DNA from: Deltaproteobacteria bacterium
Lineage (GTDB): Bacteria; Desulfobacterota; DSM-4660; Desulfatiglandales; Desulfatiglandaceae
Reading direction: 5' to 3'
Assembly (NCBI GenBank): GCA_021163815.1
Contig: JAGGTJ010000121.1
Coordinates: 1-50,105 of the forward strand
Length of the DNA: 50,105 nucleotides
Shown here: positions 15,941-22,911 of the stretch, one piece after another
Layout: each line of letters opens with the position of its first letter
Numbering within the stretch: the stretch's first letter is position 1
Translations under genes and position numbers: made by a program
Notes under the pieces: model-generated
The model's database searches: none
Told to the model about the DNA's origin: nothing
The model's input: only the letters and a program-made list of their open reading frames with translations

Positions 15941-16948
15941 TTATGATGTTATAGTCCTACCAGCTGCAATAGCATCCTTAAAAAAGACGCCACAATCACT
16001 GGCAACCAGCTTGATGTCTTCATAGATCGACCCTTCAACTCTCGTGCCACGTTCCTTCTGCAGATAGAATTTTCGAATCGTAGCTTCGAGTCTTTCACCC
16101 TCACGACCTCGATATCTCGGGCGTGTCCACCTGAAGGTATATCCCCCAGAAGGCAGCCTCTTTGAGGGTCTCGGTGCAGCATAAACAAGCAGAGCGCCAT
16201 ACTGATCCAAAATATAAGAAAGAGACTCAGTCCCTTCAGGGCTTTCTGCGTAGATAGCAGACCCTACAAGATAGCGCTTGACTTCAAAAACCTTAGCCAG
16301 CAACTGCTCAGTAATGACTCCCGCTTGTGTATATTTGAAGCGGTCGACGATGTCGCTGTGATTTTTCAGTGTCTGATGCACCCGATTTGACACCACAAGA
16401 GTGTTCGGAATCAGGCCTGTAGTAGACTTGACGATGCTTTTCGCATCCTCGATATCGTCAATAGGGGTCGACCCAGACAAATCCCAGCATTTGAACTCAT
16501 CGGTTCCAGGGGTGTCAGTTTGTCCCTTTAAATCCTTGCCCCATACACCAGTTTTGAAGTATCTGTCAGCCCAGATTCTTTCACGCTTAATGCGAAGCTT
16601 CTCGATGACAAACTCCGTCGCCTCTCGATCCAGCTCAAAAATCTCATCTGCATTGTCTTCATCCTCTTCCGCATAATCCTTATGATAGCTCCACTCATCG
16701 CAATAGAATGTGCCCGGATCGAGCAATCCGTATCCGCCTCCAGCACTCTCTGTGAGAGGTGCTCGCTTTTGAGCCTCATCTCGAAACCAGTCATATTTGT
16801 TGTATCTTGCATACTTATCTGACTGCTTCTTAGATCGAACCACAGGGAATACGATATCAGCAATGTAGTCTGAAGGCTGATTCAAATACCCTATACTTAA
16901 ATTACTTAACAACGTATCAATGTGAAGATCAGATCCAGTCGGTTCCAT
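15941..16948 (-). CDS. Major capsid protein
   Basis: 335 aa. It begins MEPTGSDLHIDTLLSNLSIGY and contains SDYIADIVFPVV, an E-loop-like acidic region EEDEDNADEIFELDREATEFV, and PNTLVVSNRVHQTLKNH followed by a C-terminal GRTITS. This fits HK97-fold capsid proteins of the type found with DUF2190 decoration proteins. Gene order protease, scaffold, decoration, capsid, connector supports it. No prohead protease delta-domain is obvious at the N-terminus, so assembly probably uses the separate scaffold encoded two genes upstream. Confidence 0.85.
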   Translation of the reverse strand: MEPTGSDLHIDTLLSNLSIGYLNQPSDYIADIVFPVVRSKKQSDKYARYNKYDWFRDEAQKRAPLTESAGGGYGLLDPGTFYCDEWSYHKDYAEEDEDNADEIFELDREATEFVIEKLRIKRERIWADRYFKTGVWGKDLKGQTDTPGTDEFKCWDLSGSTPIDDIEDAKSIVKSTTGLIPNTLVVSNRVHQTLKNHSDIVDRFKYTQAGVITEQLLAKVFEVKRYLVGSAIYAESPEGTESLSYILDQYGALLVYAAPRPSKRLPSGGYTFRWTRPRYRGREGERLEATIRKFYLQKERGTRVEGSIYEDIKLVASDCGVFFKDAIAAGRTITS

Positions 16949-16962
16949 ATCTCAAACCCTCC

Positions 16963-17325
16963 TTAAACTTTACCAAATTCCATCAGCGCCGAAATTGTGT
17001 CTCCCGAATCTCCAGCCTCAAGTGCAATTGCCCCATAACGCTGGCCAGATGTAGCTGTAACTCCCTTGCCGTTAGCATCAGAAGTCAACTTTGCACCCAC
17101 AGTAACTGTGCCTCCGAGAACCAACTTCGACACTCCAACTCTACGAACGCTCGCAGCTCTATCACTTTCAGGCTTGTTCTGCAGAATCCCGATAAGAGCA
17201 GAATCGGCAGCACCAGCCACATTGCAAGTATGTGCTGCACTCAACTTTACAAAATAATACTGCTTCTCAGAAAGATCTGCAGCAGCATCAAAACTTCTGT
17301 CATAAACTCTTTCCTCAATGGCCAT
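16963..17325 (-). CDS. Capsid decoration protein (DUF2190-like)
   Basis: 120 aa. It is rich in small residues and beta strands: QYYFVKLSAAHTCNVAG, GILQNKPE, GGTVTVGAKLTSDANGKGVTAT, GAIALEAGDSGDTISALM. These are the standard DUF2190 elements, a family of capsid-stabilising surface proteins. It lies directly upstream of the capsid gene in the same operon. Confidence 0.8.
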   Translation of the reverse strand: MAIEERVYDRSFDAAADLSEKQYYFVKLSAAHTCNVAGAADSALIGILQNKPESDRAASVRRVGVSKLVLGGTVTVGAKLTSDANGKGVTATSGQRYGAIALEAGDSGDTISALMEFGKV

Positions 17326-17327
17326 GA

Positions 17328-18011
17328 CTACTTCCTCCTTATGTATTCACGATATAAAGCAGGATTCGCACGAACAACTCGCTCCCATGCTTTCGTCTCG
17401 GAAAGACTGCTGTCTTTCTTCATCTCATCTTTTACAAGAGCATGCAGCTTAGCGTAGGCAGAGTCTTTACCATCTTCCATCCCTTCACCGCTGCTTCCAA
17501 TCTCTGTAAAAGCTGCAGATGCCTTGACCATTTCGCTCATACTACCGAAAACTTTCATAACGTCCTTTGCAAGCTCAGGACTCATCTTCTCAAGCGTCAG
17601 TATCATCTTAGAAATCTTCTCAACTTCGCCTGGGATTTGTTTCTCCTTGACTACATCTCTAAGTTCCATTAAACGGCGGGCATCTCTTTCTTTCTCAATC
17701 TGAGACTCCAGAGCCTTGACATGCTCCTTCAGCATCTTATAATCTGAATTATCTTTCTCAAAAACTCCCTTCAGTTCGGGAAGCTCCTCGCAGAGTTTTT
17801 TGAAAAAGTCTTCAGTTGCGAGCTCGTCCTTGCGATCCTTAAAAAGCCCCACAACATCTTCAGGCTCAAAAACCTTATACAGAGCCTTTTTCATCTCAGG
17901 CAGATCTTTTTTTATCTCAGGCAGCTCCTCTAAAGCCTTCTTTAAAGTTTCCGGTGTAAGTTGATCCTTATATTCCTTTAAAACATCCTCAAAACTCTTT
18001 TTGTTTGACAT
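17328..18011 (-). CDS. Scaffold protein from internal start (nested product)
   Basis: An in-frame ATG at 18011 begins MSNKKSFEDVLKEY and is preceded by AAGGAGGAACAAAGGAT, a better Shine-Dalgarno context than most real starts here. Translation from it gives 227 aa consisting only of the helical scaffold region. Nested scaffold genes are established in lambdoid phages; that it happens here is inference from the RBS. Confidence 0.55.
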   Translation of the reverse strand: MSNKKSFEDVLKEYKDQLTPETLKKALEELPEIKKDLPEMKKALYKVFEPEDVVGLFKDRKDELATEDFFKKLCEELPELKGVFEKDNSDYKMLKEHVKALESQIEKERDARRLMELRDVVKEKQIPGEVEKISKMILTLEKMSPELAKDVMKVFGSMSEMVKASAAFTEIGSSGEGMEDGKDSAYAKLHALVKDEMKKDSSLSETKAWERVVRANPALYREYIRRK

Positions 18012-18500
18012 ATCCTTTGTTCCTCCTTCTTCTTTCTTGAAGTTCTCATCCAAAAGTTTCCTTGCCATAGCACGTGCCGAATCCAGAGCTCCAGATGAAA
18101 TCTTTGCCTGAGCCCCTCTTCCTGAAAGCACTGCCCTCAGCGCATTCTCATTCAGCTTATCCGTAGACGGATTGACAACTGGAAAGATCAACAAATCTTC
18201 CCATTTTTCAGCATCTGCCTCTCCCAGCAAGCTCTTACTTGCAATCCAACTCTTCATGTCTTGAGGAGCATCCTCAACTCTCTGTGGAACTTCATCTGGC
18301 TTCTTTCCGCCATGGGCATAATACCCATCACGATATGCTTGAAAAGTCTTATCTACTCCAACCCATGAAGATGTCTCCGTACCGCTGAATGATGGCGTTC
18401 GTGCTCTGCTGAGTTCCTTCCGCATGAAAAACTTCTTGCGATTTGCAGGGTCAAAGGCCAGTGAGATTTCTTCGACCCTCGGTTTGATTTGTTTTGCCAT
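17328..18500 (-). CDS. Capsid scaffold-containing protein (full-length form)
   Basis: 390 aa. Residues 1-160 resemble the linker regions seen downstream of XkdF-type proteases (EEISLAFDPANRKKFFM; SGRGAQAKISSGALDSARAMARKLL). From ~164 on the protein is highly charged and helical (MSNKKSFEDVLKEYKDQLT, repeated ELPEIKKDLPEMKKAL-type segments), the character of a scaffolding protein that is cleaved or released from the prohead. It lies between protease and decoration genes. An internal ATG with a strong ribosome binding site (next entry) suggests two nested products, as with lambda C and Nu3. Confidence 0.7.
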   Translation of the reverse strand: MAKQIKPRVEEISLAFDPANRKKFFMRKELSRARTPSFSGTETSSWVGVDKTFQAYRDGYYAHGGKKPDEVPQRVEDAPQDMKSWIASKSLLGEADAEKWEDLLIFPVVNPSTDKLNENALRAVLSGRGAQAKISSGALDSARAMARKLLDENFKKEEGGTKDMSNKKSFEDVLKEYKDQLTPETLKKALEELPEIKKDLPEMKKALYKVFEPEDVVGLFKDRKDELATEDFFKKLCEELPELKGVFEKDNSDYKMLKEHVKALESQIEKERDARRLMELRDVVKEKQIPGEVEKISKMILTLEKMSPELAKDVMKVFGSMSEMVKASAAFTEIGSSGEGMEDGKDSAYAKLHALVKDEMKKDSSLSETKAWERVVRANPALYREYIRRK

Positions 18501-18524
18501 CGTCAGCTCCTCCCCTTCTTCATC

Positions 18525-19061
18525 TTATTCTACATAATGCGCAGTCCCGCCTGCGCTAAATCCAACAAGGCTTTTGCCTATCTCCTTCCAAAGTTTGCCA
18601 TCAAAAACTTTGACAGCCACTATCCAAGAGCCTTCCTTGATGAGATGCTCTCCAATCTTGAAATCAAGAGGAGCGATGTAAGATTCCACCACCTTTACCT
18701 TGTCATTGATTCCCTGCGTATGACTGAATTTGACGTTGCGATAGTTTATCAAATACTCATGGGCTGCATCCTCTATATCATCCTTACTGATCCATTCATC
18801 ATCTGCATCAACGTACTCAGGCTCGAAGACAACGCCGTAGGCAATCTGCTTCTCTTTTTTCTGTTTGAAGAAAGAGACAACATGATCTCTCTGGGCTATA
18901 CTATTCGCTTGTCTGATGGCTTTAGCCTCACACTCTGATTGTGTGCCTCCTTCGTTTAGACATCTTTCCAAAACAGAATTCGCAACAGCTACCCACCGCT
19001 TCTTCTGTGCATCAGTAAGTCCTTTCTTATGCCGATCAACATCCCCTACATCCCAAGGCAT
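18525..19061 (-). CDS. Prohead serine protease, XkdF-like (Peptidase S78-2 type), with ChaB-like N-terminus
   Basis: 178 aa. Residues 1-55 (MPWDVGDVDRHKKGLTDAQK, AKAIRQANSIA) match the short ChaB-like domain often fused to these proteases. Residues 70-178 fit the XkdF family: QIAYGVVFEPEYVDADDEW, the likely catalytic His114 in VKFSHTQG, VVESYIAPLD, and Ser169 in GFSAGGTA. It should cleave scaffold and capsid N-termini inside the prohead. A dispersed palindrome lies 11 nt upstream, here together with a good GGAGGAG ribosome site. Confidence 0.8.
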   Translation of the reverse strand: MPWDVGDVDRHKKGLTDAQKKRWVAVANSVLERCLNEGGTQSECEAKAIRQANSIAQRDHVVSFFKQKKEKQIAYGVVFEPEYVDADDEWISKDDIEDAAHEYLINYRNVKFSHTQGINDKVKVVESYIAPLDFKIGEHLIKEGSWIVAVKVFDGKLWKEIGKSLVGFSAGGTAHYVE

Positions 19062-19072
19062 CTGTCTCCTCC

Positions 19073-19095
19073 GTAAATTTAGTCGGTAAAATTAC
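19073..19095 (-). promoter_or_regulatory. Dispersed palindrome, copy 2
   Basis: Minus strand GTAATTTTA-CCGAC-TAAATTTAC, arms matching at 8 of 9 positions. It lies between the preceding ORF (ending 19100) and the protease ATG at 19061. GGAGGAG follows it, so this copy precedes a normal RBS. Confidence 0.75.
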
Positions 19096-19099
19096 ACAT

Positions 19100-19447
19100 C
19101 TACTTCGTAAGAATAAGCTTTCCAGCCTTCGTCCTCCCTAAATGATACATCTGCTTTCGGTACATCAGCTCAAACGGAAATGGCGAATCATCATTGAGTT
19201 CTCGTTCATGTTTTAAAACAAATTTATGCGACAGCCTCACCTTCTCATTAGGCTTCAGTCTAAACCGCTCTTTGATAACGTCGCCTCCATGCAAAAGAGT
19301 AATCTCAACAGAAGATGCCTCTGCATCATAAAAGACAACTGCCGTCATCTCCTTCACAGCAGAAATCTCAATCGACTCCTCTTCCTGCTGCAGGCTGACT
19401 AAAGTTGAGCAGATGCTTACCGAACTTGTCTTTCGAATCTCATTCAA
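19100..19447 (-). CDS. Hypothetical protein
   Basis: 115 aa, not recognised. The N-terminal half is ordinary; the C-terminal half is basic (FVLKHERELNDDSPFPFELMYRKQMYHLGRTKAGK). It overlaps the zinc-ribbon gene upstream by 8 bases and precedes the palindrome before the protease gene. There is no membrane segment or signal peptide. It may be a small structural or regulatory protein. Confidence 0.6.
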   Translation of the reverse strand: MNEIRKTSSVSICSTLVSLQQEEESIEISAVKEMTAVVFYDAEASSVEITLLHGGDVIKERFRLKPNEKVRLSHKFVLKHERELNDDSPFPFELMYRKQMYHLGRTKAGKLILTK

Positions 19448-19643
19448 GATACACGCCTCTCGGAAGATTTAGTGTATATTCCTCTGGCATGTCCCACAAG
19501 CCATATTTTACAAAATAATCCTTACAGTAAGCGCAGAATTTTCTGATGATTTTGTTAGGATCGTCTGTATACAACCTTCGCACTGTAAAGATCCTTCCAC
19601 ATCTCGGGCATTTCGCCTTGACTGAGGTAAATGATCTCACCAT
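19440..19643 (-). CDS. Small zinc-ribbon protein
   Basis: 67 aa. Two CxxC knuckles, KCPRCGRIFTVRR and KFCAYCKDYF, form a rubredoxin-like zinc ribbon. It lies in the lysis-to-head segment between an XhlA-like protein and an uncharacterised gene. Small zinc-ribbon proteins recur through this phage (see 20846, 30298, 31565, 36290). The function is unknown. Confidence 0.65.
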   Translation of the reverse strand: MVRSFTSVKAKCPRCGRIFTVRRLYTDDPNKIIRKFCAYCKDYFVKYGLWDMPEEYTLNLPRGVYLE

Positions 19644-19650
19644 TCCCTCC

Positions 19651-19881
19651 CTATCTTATGAAAAAACTTATAAGTTTTGTAATCAGAAAGCTAATCACCG
19701 CAACAAATCCTCCGATTACACCTCCATAAAAACTTGCCTGACTGTCTCTCTTTGACTGTTGTTGAAGCATCTCCTCTATGCGATCAAGACGGGCGCAAAA
19801 AGCATGTTGTTTTTGCACCAACATCTTCATGCCCGATTCTAGTTGACCAATGATCCTGCTTAATTCATTAATCTCTGACAT
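19651..19881 (-). CDS. XhlA-like membrane-anchored lysis protein
   Basis: 76 aa. The N-terminal half is a coiled coil (ELSRIIGQLESGMKMLVQ, ARLDRIEEMLQQQ); a single C-terminal membrane helix follows (GGVIGGFVAVISFLITKLIS). This topology matches XhlA/haemolysin-type holin partners. It overlaps the holin gene by 14 bases, supporting a lysis role. Confidence 0.65.
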   Translation of the reverse strand: MSEINELSRIIGQLESGMKMLVQKQHAFCARLDRIEEMLQQQSKRDSQASFYGGVIGGFVAVISFLITKLISFFIR

Positions 19882-20320
19882 TGCCTCTCCACTTCGTCTT
19901 TGCGATCTGCTCTCCTGATCTGCCTATAACATATCCGCCAACGCCAATCATCATCAACGACCACAGCTTTTCAGGAAGCTGCAGCATCGTTGCAGGCAGT
20001 CCGAAGAGGCTGAAATAAGGAAACAAAATGTAGTTGTTTACTATGATGGCCACGATAGAAAGCATCAGAATCGGCCTCCAGCTTCGCTGCATCCATGACC
20101 CTCTGGATTCAGCAAGCACCACCTCAGCCTGCAGCCTCGTCAACTCGGCCTGAATATCCTGTGCCCTCTTTTCGAGCTCCATTGCCGCATCCTGCAACCT
20201 CGCCTTCTGTTCGGGAGTGAGGTCGCCCGTCAGGGCGGTGCGAAGATCGAGGGCAAGCTTTCCCGCAGAGCTCATGACCTCTCCAATCCCCAGACTTGCA
20301 ATTCGGCTAAGTAAGCTCAT
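19868..20320 (-). CDS. Holin, three-transmembrane type (GTA_holin_3TM-like)
   Basis: 150 aa. It has an amphipathic N-terminal region with a coiled coil (LQDAAMELEKRAQDIQAEL), then RGSWMQRSWRPILML, which is the conserved RSWRP of the 3TM holin family, with hydrophobic helices near 82-100 and 115-135. It permeabilises the inner membrane at lysis. It overlaps the endolysin start by four bases. Confidence 0.75.
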   Translation of the reverse strand: MSLLSRIASLGIGEVMSSAGKLALDLRTALTGDLTPEQKARLQDAAMELEKRAQDIQAELTRLQAEVVLAESRGSWMQRSWRPILMLSIVAIIVNNYILFPYFSLFGLPATMLQLPEKLWSLMMIGVGGYVIGRSGEQIAKTKWRGNVRD

Positions 20321-20886
20321 CGCAGTCTCCTTCGTGTCTCATTACGAACCTGAATATGAAAATGCCTCCCGTTGTCTCGAAGCTTTGTCCAGTCAGCATC
20401 ACACTCTGGGCATTGAGTGGAGCTTCGGATTCCATGTTCTACATCCACCTCGAATCGCCTTCCGCAGTTCTGACAGGTAGCGGTGCGATGATAGAGGCAG
20501 ACCTGATAAGGCTCCTTTCCATAATCCCAGTTTTCGTTAATCAAATGCTCGATTACGTGAGGATTGCTGAAGCATGAAGAACGCAAATCGACAGCTCGTA
20601 GAGGCTTCGTGCCATGAATCCCTGCTTCGGGACGCCAGCCACTGGTAAAGACAATCTGCCCTGGATGTTTTTTATCGAGCCATGAGATGACTTCTATCAG
20701 CTTCTCATGCCATGGCACCAAAATGAGCTCCTTCAACACGGAGCCGTTTTTGATGCCCAGCATCGGCTGGCCAGTATGCATATTTCGAACAATATCTTCA
20801 ATTTGCCGAAGCTGTCGAACAATTTGACATGAAAGCCCTACAACTTTATCGATCGGCTGAGTTTGGCTCATAGTCTTTTTCCTCAT
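20317..20886 (-). CDS. Endolysin-like M15 peptidase with internal zinc ribbon
   Basis: 189 aa (an alternative start at 20871 is possible). M15-type zinc-peptidase residues are visible: Arg85 in SGWRP, His91 and Asp100 in GIHGTKPLRAVDLRSS, and the HFHIQV near the end (His175/His177). Between them lies an extra zinc ribbon, CQNC (138-141) and CPEC (159-162), not usual in this fold. Its place beside the holin supports cleavage of peptidoglycan cross-links at lysis. The interrupted core is the odd feature. The alternative is a non-lytic metallopeptidase. Confidence 0.7.
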   Translation of the reverse strand: MRKKTMSQTQPIDKVVGLSCQIVRQLRQIEDIVRNMHTGQPMLGIKNGSVLKELILVPWHEKLIEVISWLDKKHPGQIVFTSGWRPEAGIHGTKPLRAVDLRSSCFSNPHVIEHLINENWDYGKEPYQVCLYHRTATCQNCGRRFEVDVEHGIRSSTQCPECDADWTKLRDNGRHFHIQVRNETRRRLR

Positions 20887-20992
20887 GTTTCTTAAAAATC
20901 GCCCTGCAATTCAAGCAGAGGAAATAAATATATCCTTTAGGCACAATCTTTAGCAGCTTGCAATTTGGATGTCCGCATTCAGGACATTTCAT
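20846..20992 (-). CDS. Short zinc-ribbon protein
   Basis: 48 aa, too short for the track. ATG at 20992, stop TAA at 20846-20848. It reads MKCPECGHPNCKLL and FLCLNCRAIFKKHEEK: a CxxC...CxxC ribbon. It overlaps both the upstream gene and the endolysin start, so it sits tightly in the lysis operon. The function is unknown; a nucleic-acid or zinc-binding role is likely. Confidence 0.6.
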   Translation of the reverse strand: MKCPECGHPNCKLLKIVPKGYIYFLCLNCRAIFKKHEEKDYEPNSADR

Positions 20993-21131
20993 CTTCTAAC
21001 TCCTCCAGAATCATAATCGCCATGTCGCAATATTCCTTAAATCCCGTAATCTCAAACTTTCTCAACTTTTCAATCGCCTCTTCAACCCTTGCGCAGAGAT
21101 ACGAAATCTTAATTTCGTTCTGCTGCTCCAT
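20979..21131 (-). CDS. Small hypothetical protein
   Basis: 50 aa from the ATG at 21131 (preceded by GGAG at suitable spacing; the longer ORF start at 21215 would overlap its neighbour). MEQQNEIKISYLCARVEEAIEKLRKFEITGFK is helical. It overlaps the zinc-ribbon gene. No family is recognised. Confidence 0.5.
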   Translation of the reverse strand: MEQQNEIKISYLCARVEEAIEKLRKFEITGFKEYCDMAIMILEELEDEMS

Positions 21132-21132
21132 C

Positions 21133-21687
21133 TTAGTAGCTCCATTTTTCGAAAAGATTAAATCCACAGATAGGCTGCAAATTGCGACATAGTAGAAGTC
21201 GTGATGCTTTCTCAATGCTGTAGCTCAAATAGCCATTATCAATGATCCAAAAATCGTCTTCGCCTATCTTCACCATGGCAAATGCATGCCCCTTCACAAT
21301 ACCTACCCCAAGACACTTCCAATCCGTGCATTGATCACGAAGCAGAGACATAATATAGATGGCCTGATCCTCACAATCGCCTCTTTCCAGCATTTCGGTC
21401 TTCTGCGAGGTGTTCCAGACATCTTTTTTCTCTTTCTGATAGCGAATTTTAGAAAACATCTTCCTTTGAGCCCTTCGCATGGCCGCCTTTGTAGGCTTCT
21501 CTGGCTTATGACTATACTTTACCAAGTTGCAGGTAGCAAGCTCTTGCTTTTGCCACTCCGTGATTTTCCTTCCATATCCACAGTGCCAATCAAATGGCTT
21601 CTCAAAGAAACATGCTCTCTCGGGAAAAACGATTCCATGAAGCCGTAACTTCAAAAAATCCCTTAGCTTCAACAGCAAAAGTTTCAT
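21133..21687 (-). CDS. Transglutaminase-like cysteine peptidase
   Basis: 184 aa. The transglutaminase-like triad is visible: Cys105 in ERGDCEDQAIYIMSLL, His134 in KGHAFAMV and Asp150 in DFWIIDNGY. This pattern marks the bacterial transglutaminase-like cysteine proteinase (BTLCP) group. It lies directly after the portal gene (4-base overlap) and before the lysis genes. Roles in virion processing or host-envelope cleavage are possible; none is shown by the sequence. Confidence 0.75.
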   Translation of the reverse strand: MKLLLLKLRDFLKLRLHGIVFPERACFFEKPFDWHCGYGRKITEWQKQELATCNLVKYSHKPEKPTKAAMRRAQRKMFSKIRYQKEKKDVWNTSQKTEMLERGDCEDQAIYIMSLLRDQCTDWKCLGVGIVKGHAFAMVKIGEDDFWIIDNGYLSYSIEKASRLLLCRNLQPICGFNLFEKWSY

Positions 21688-22883
21688 TCTCTAACCTCTG
21701 CATACTCACTCAGCCTTGCATATCGCTTCAGATACGCCTTAACGCCCTCATCAAGCTCCAAAGCTCCTACAGATGTCAGCCTCGACACATAGTCTGCCAA
21801 ATCTCTCAGACTCTGCCTGCGGACTTGGGTGTGGACGATGTAAGGCAAAGGACGATTGGTGATGCCGTTCATCTTAAAAAGCAAAGGCACCGCCGTGCGG
21901 TTGAAAGTTGTAGCGACAGCATCTGCCCACCCCTCAAGGCAGAGATAGAACATATCTGTCTGTTCCCTCGCCAGAGCATAGCTCCCCGTGCGTTCCATGC
22001 CAAGCATCACAAACTGCGCCAGCACCGTAATTGCAATCTCTTTGTTGTAGCGGTTGATGATTGATGTCGTATCAAACTGCTTTTTCCCTGGTGCAGAAAG
22101 TAAATCCAACTCCCAACCATAGGGTAAAAGCACGCCTTCTTGTTCATCCCGTCTCAGGTTGGCGATGAGCTTTTTTGCAGATGCAATAACGCTCTTCGTT
22201 TTTGTATCATCGTCTTCAGGGTTGACGCCTTCAGGCATCTTAAGAACTGGCATCCCGACTAAATCTCTTTCAATGCCAATTGCCTCCAGCTCTTCGAGCG
22301 ACTTCTTGAAGAACCAGCTTCGATAGGCGTTTCGAAGAATGCTGCGCCCCTCAGGGTTGCGCCCTCCTGATCTTGTACGAAAATGGATGCACTTCGACAT
22401 CGGGATGTAGAACTCTCTGTAATGGGGTGCAGGGCGCTGCCAAAACCCCACAACTTCGCCATAATCATCAAAATCCCAGCGCTCAAAAGAAAGTTGAGAT
22501 CGAAAAGCCAGCTTTTTCCAAACAATACGACCATCGTCATCCCTTCTAAAAACCTGCTCAAAGAGAGAAAAGCCATAGATCAACATCGAATAAACGTCGG
22601 AGATGAAATCAATCCAAGAGTGCTGCATAGAATACATGCAGCGTTCCAAGAATTTTGCATCCGCTTCGGAACCTTCTGGAGGCGTCTTGACGCTCCACCG
22701 CATCTCTCGCAGAATCTGAATGATGGCATGCAGACACCCTCCAATGACAGCGTCATTATCTCCCATCTCCCGATAGGTTTTGATTCCTGTCCGCCCTCGC
22801 AAGGATGATAGAAATTCATCATAAACATACCCTGCTGAACGTTTCAGCCCCGTTCGTCCTATTTCGATGAAAAAGTTTGCCAT
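21684..22883 (-). CDS. Portal protein
   Basis: 399 aa. It shows the portal pattern of DUF935/Mu gp29-like proteins: DNDAVIGGCLHAIIQILREMRW, DVYSMLIYGFSLFEQVF, KCIHFRTRSGGRNPEGRSILRNAYR and NKEIAITVLAQFVMLG. It forms the dodecameric ring for packaging and head-tail attachment, and follows the large terminase gene as usual. A palindrome lies 5 nt before its ATG, and no SD is visible. Confidence 0.85.
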   Translation of the reverse strand: MANFFIEIGRTGLKRSAGYVYDEFLSSLRGRTGIKTYREMGDNDAVIGGCLHAIIQILREMRWSVKTPPEGSEADAKFLERCMYSMQHSWIDFISDVYSMLIYGFSLFEQVFRRDDDGRIVWKKLAFRSQLSFERWDFDDYGEVVGFWQRPAPHYREFYIPMSKCIHFRTRSGGRNPEGRSILRNAYRSWFFKKSLEELEAIGIERDLVGMPVLKMPEGVNPEDDDTKTKSVIASAKKLIANLRRDEQEGVLLPYGWELDLLSAPGKKQFDTTSIINRYNKEIAITVLAQFVMLGMERTGSYALAREQTDMFYLCLEGWADAVATTFNRTAVPLLFKMNGITNRPLPYIVHTQVRRQSLRDLADYVSRLTSVGALELDEGVKAYLKRYARLSEYAEVRE

Positions 22884-22888
22884 AATTC

Positions 22889-22911
22889 GTATTTTTACCG
22901 GGTAAAGTTAC
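22889..22911 (-). promoter_or_regulatory. Dispersed palindrome, copy 3 (variant)
   Basis: Minus strand GTAACTTTA-CCCGG-TAAAAATAC, arms with mismatches and a variant spacer, 5 nt before the portal ATG and overlapping the terminase stop region. No SD separates it from the start, as in copies 1 and 7. Confidence 0.6.
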
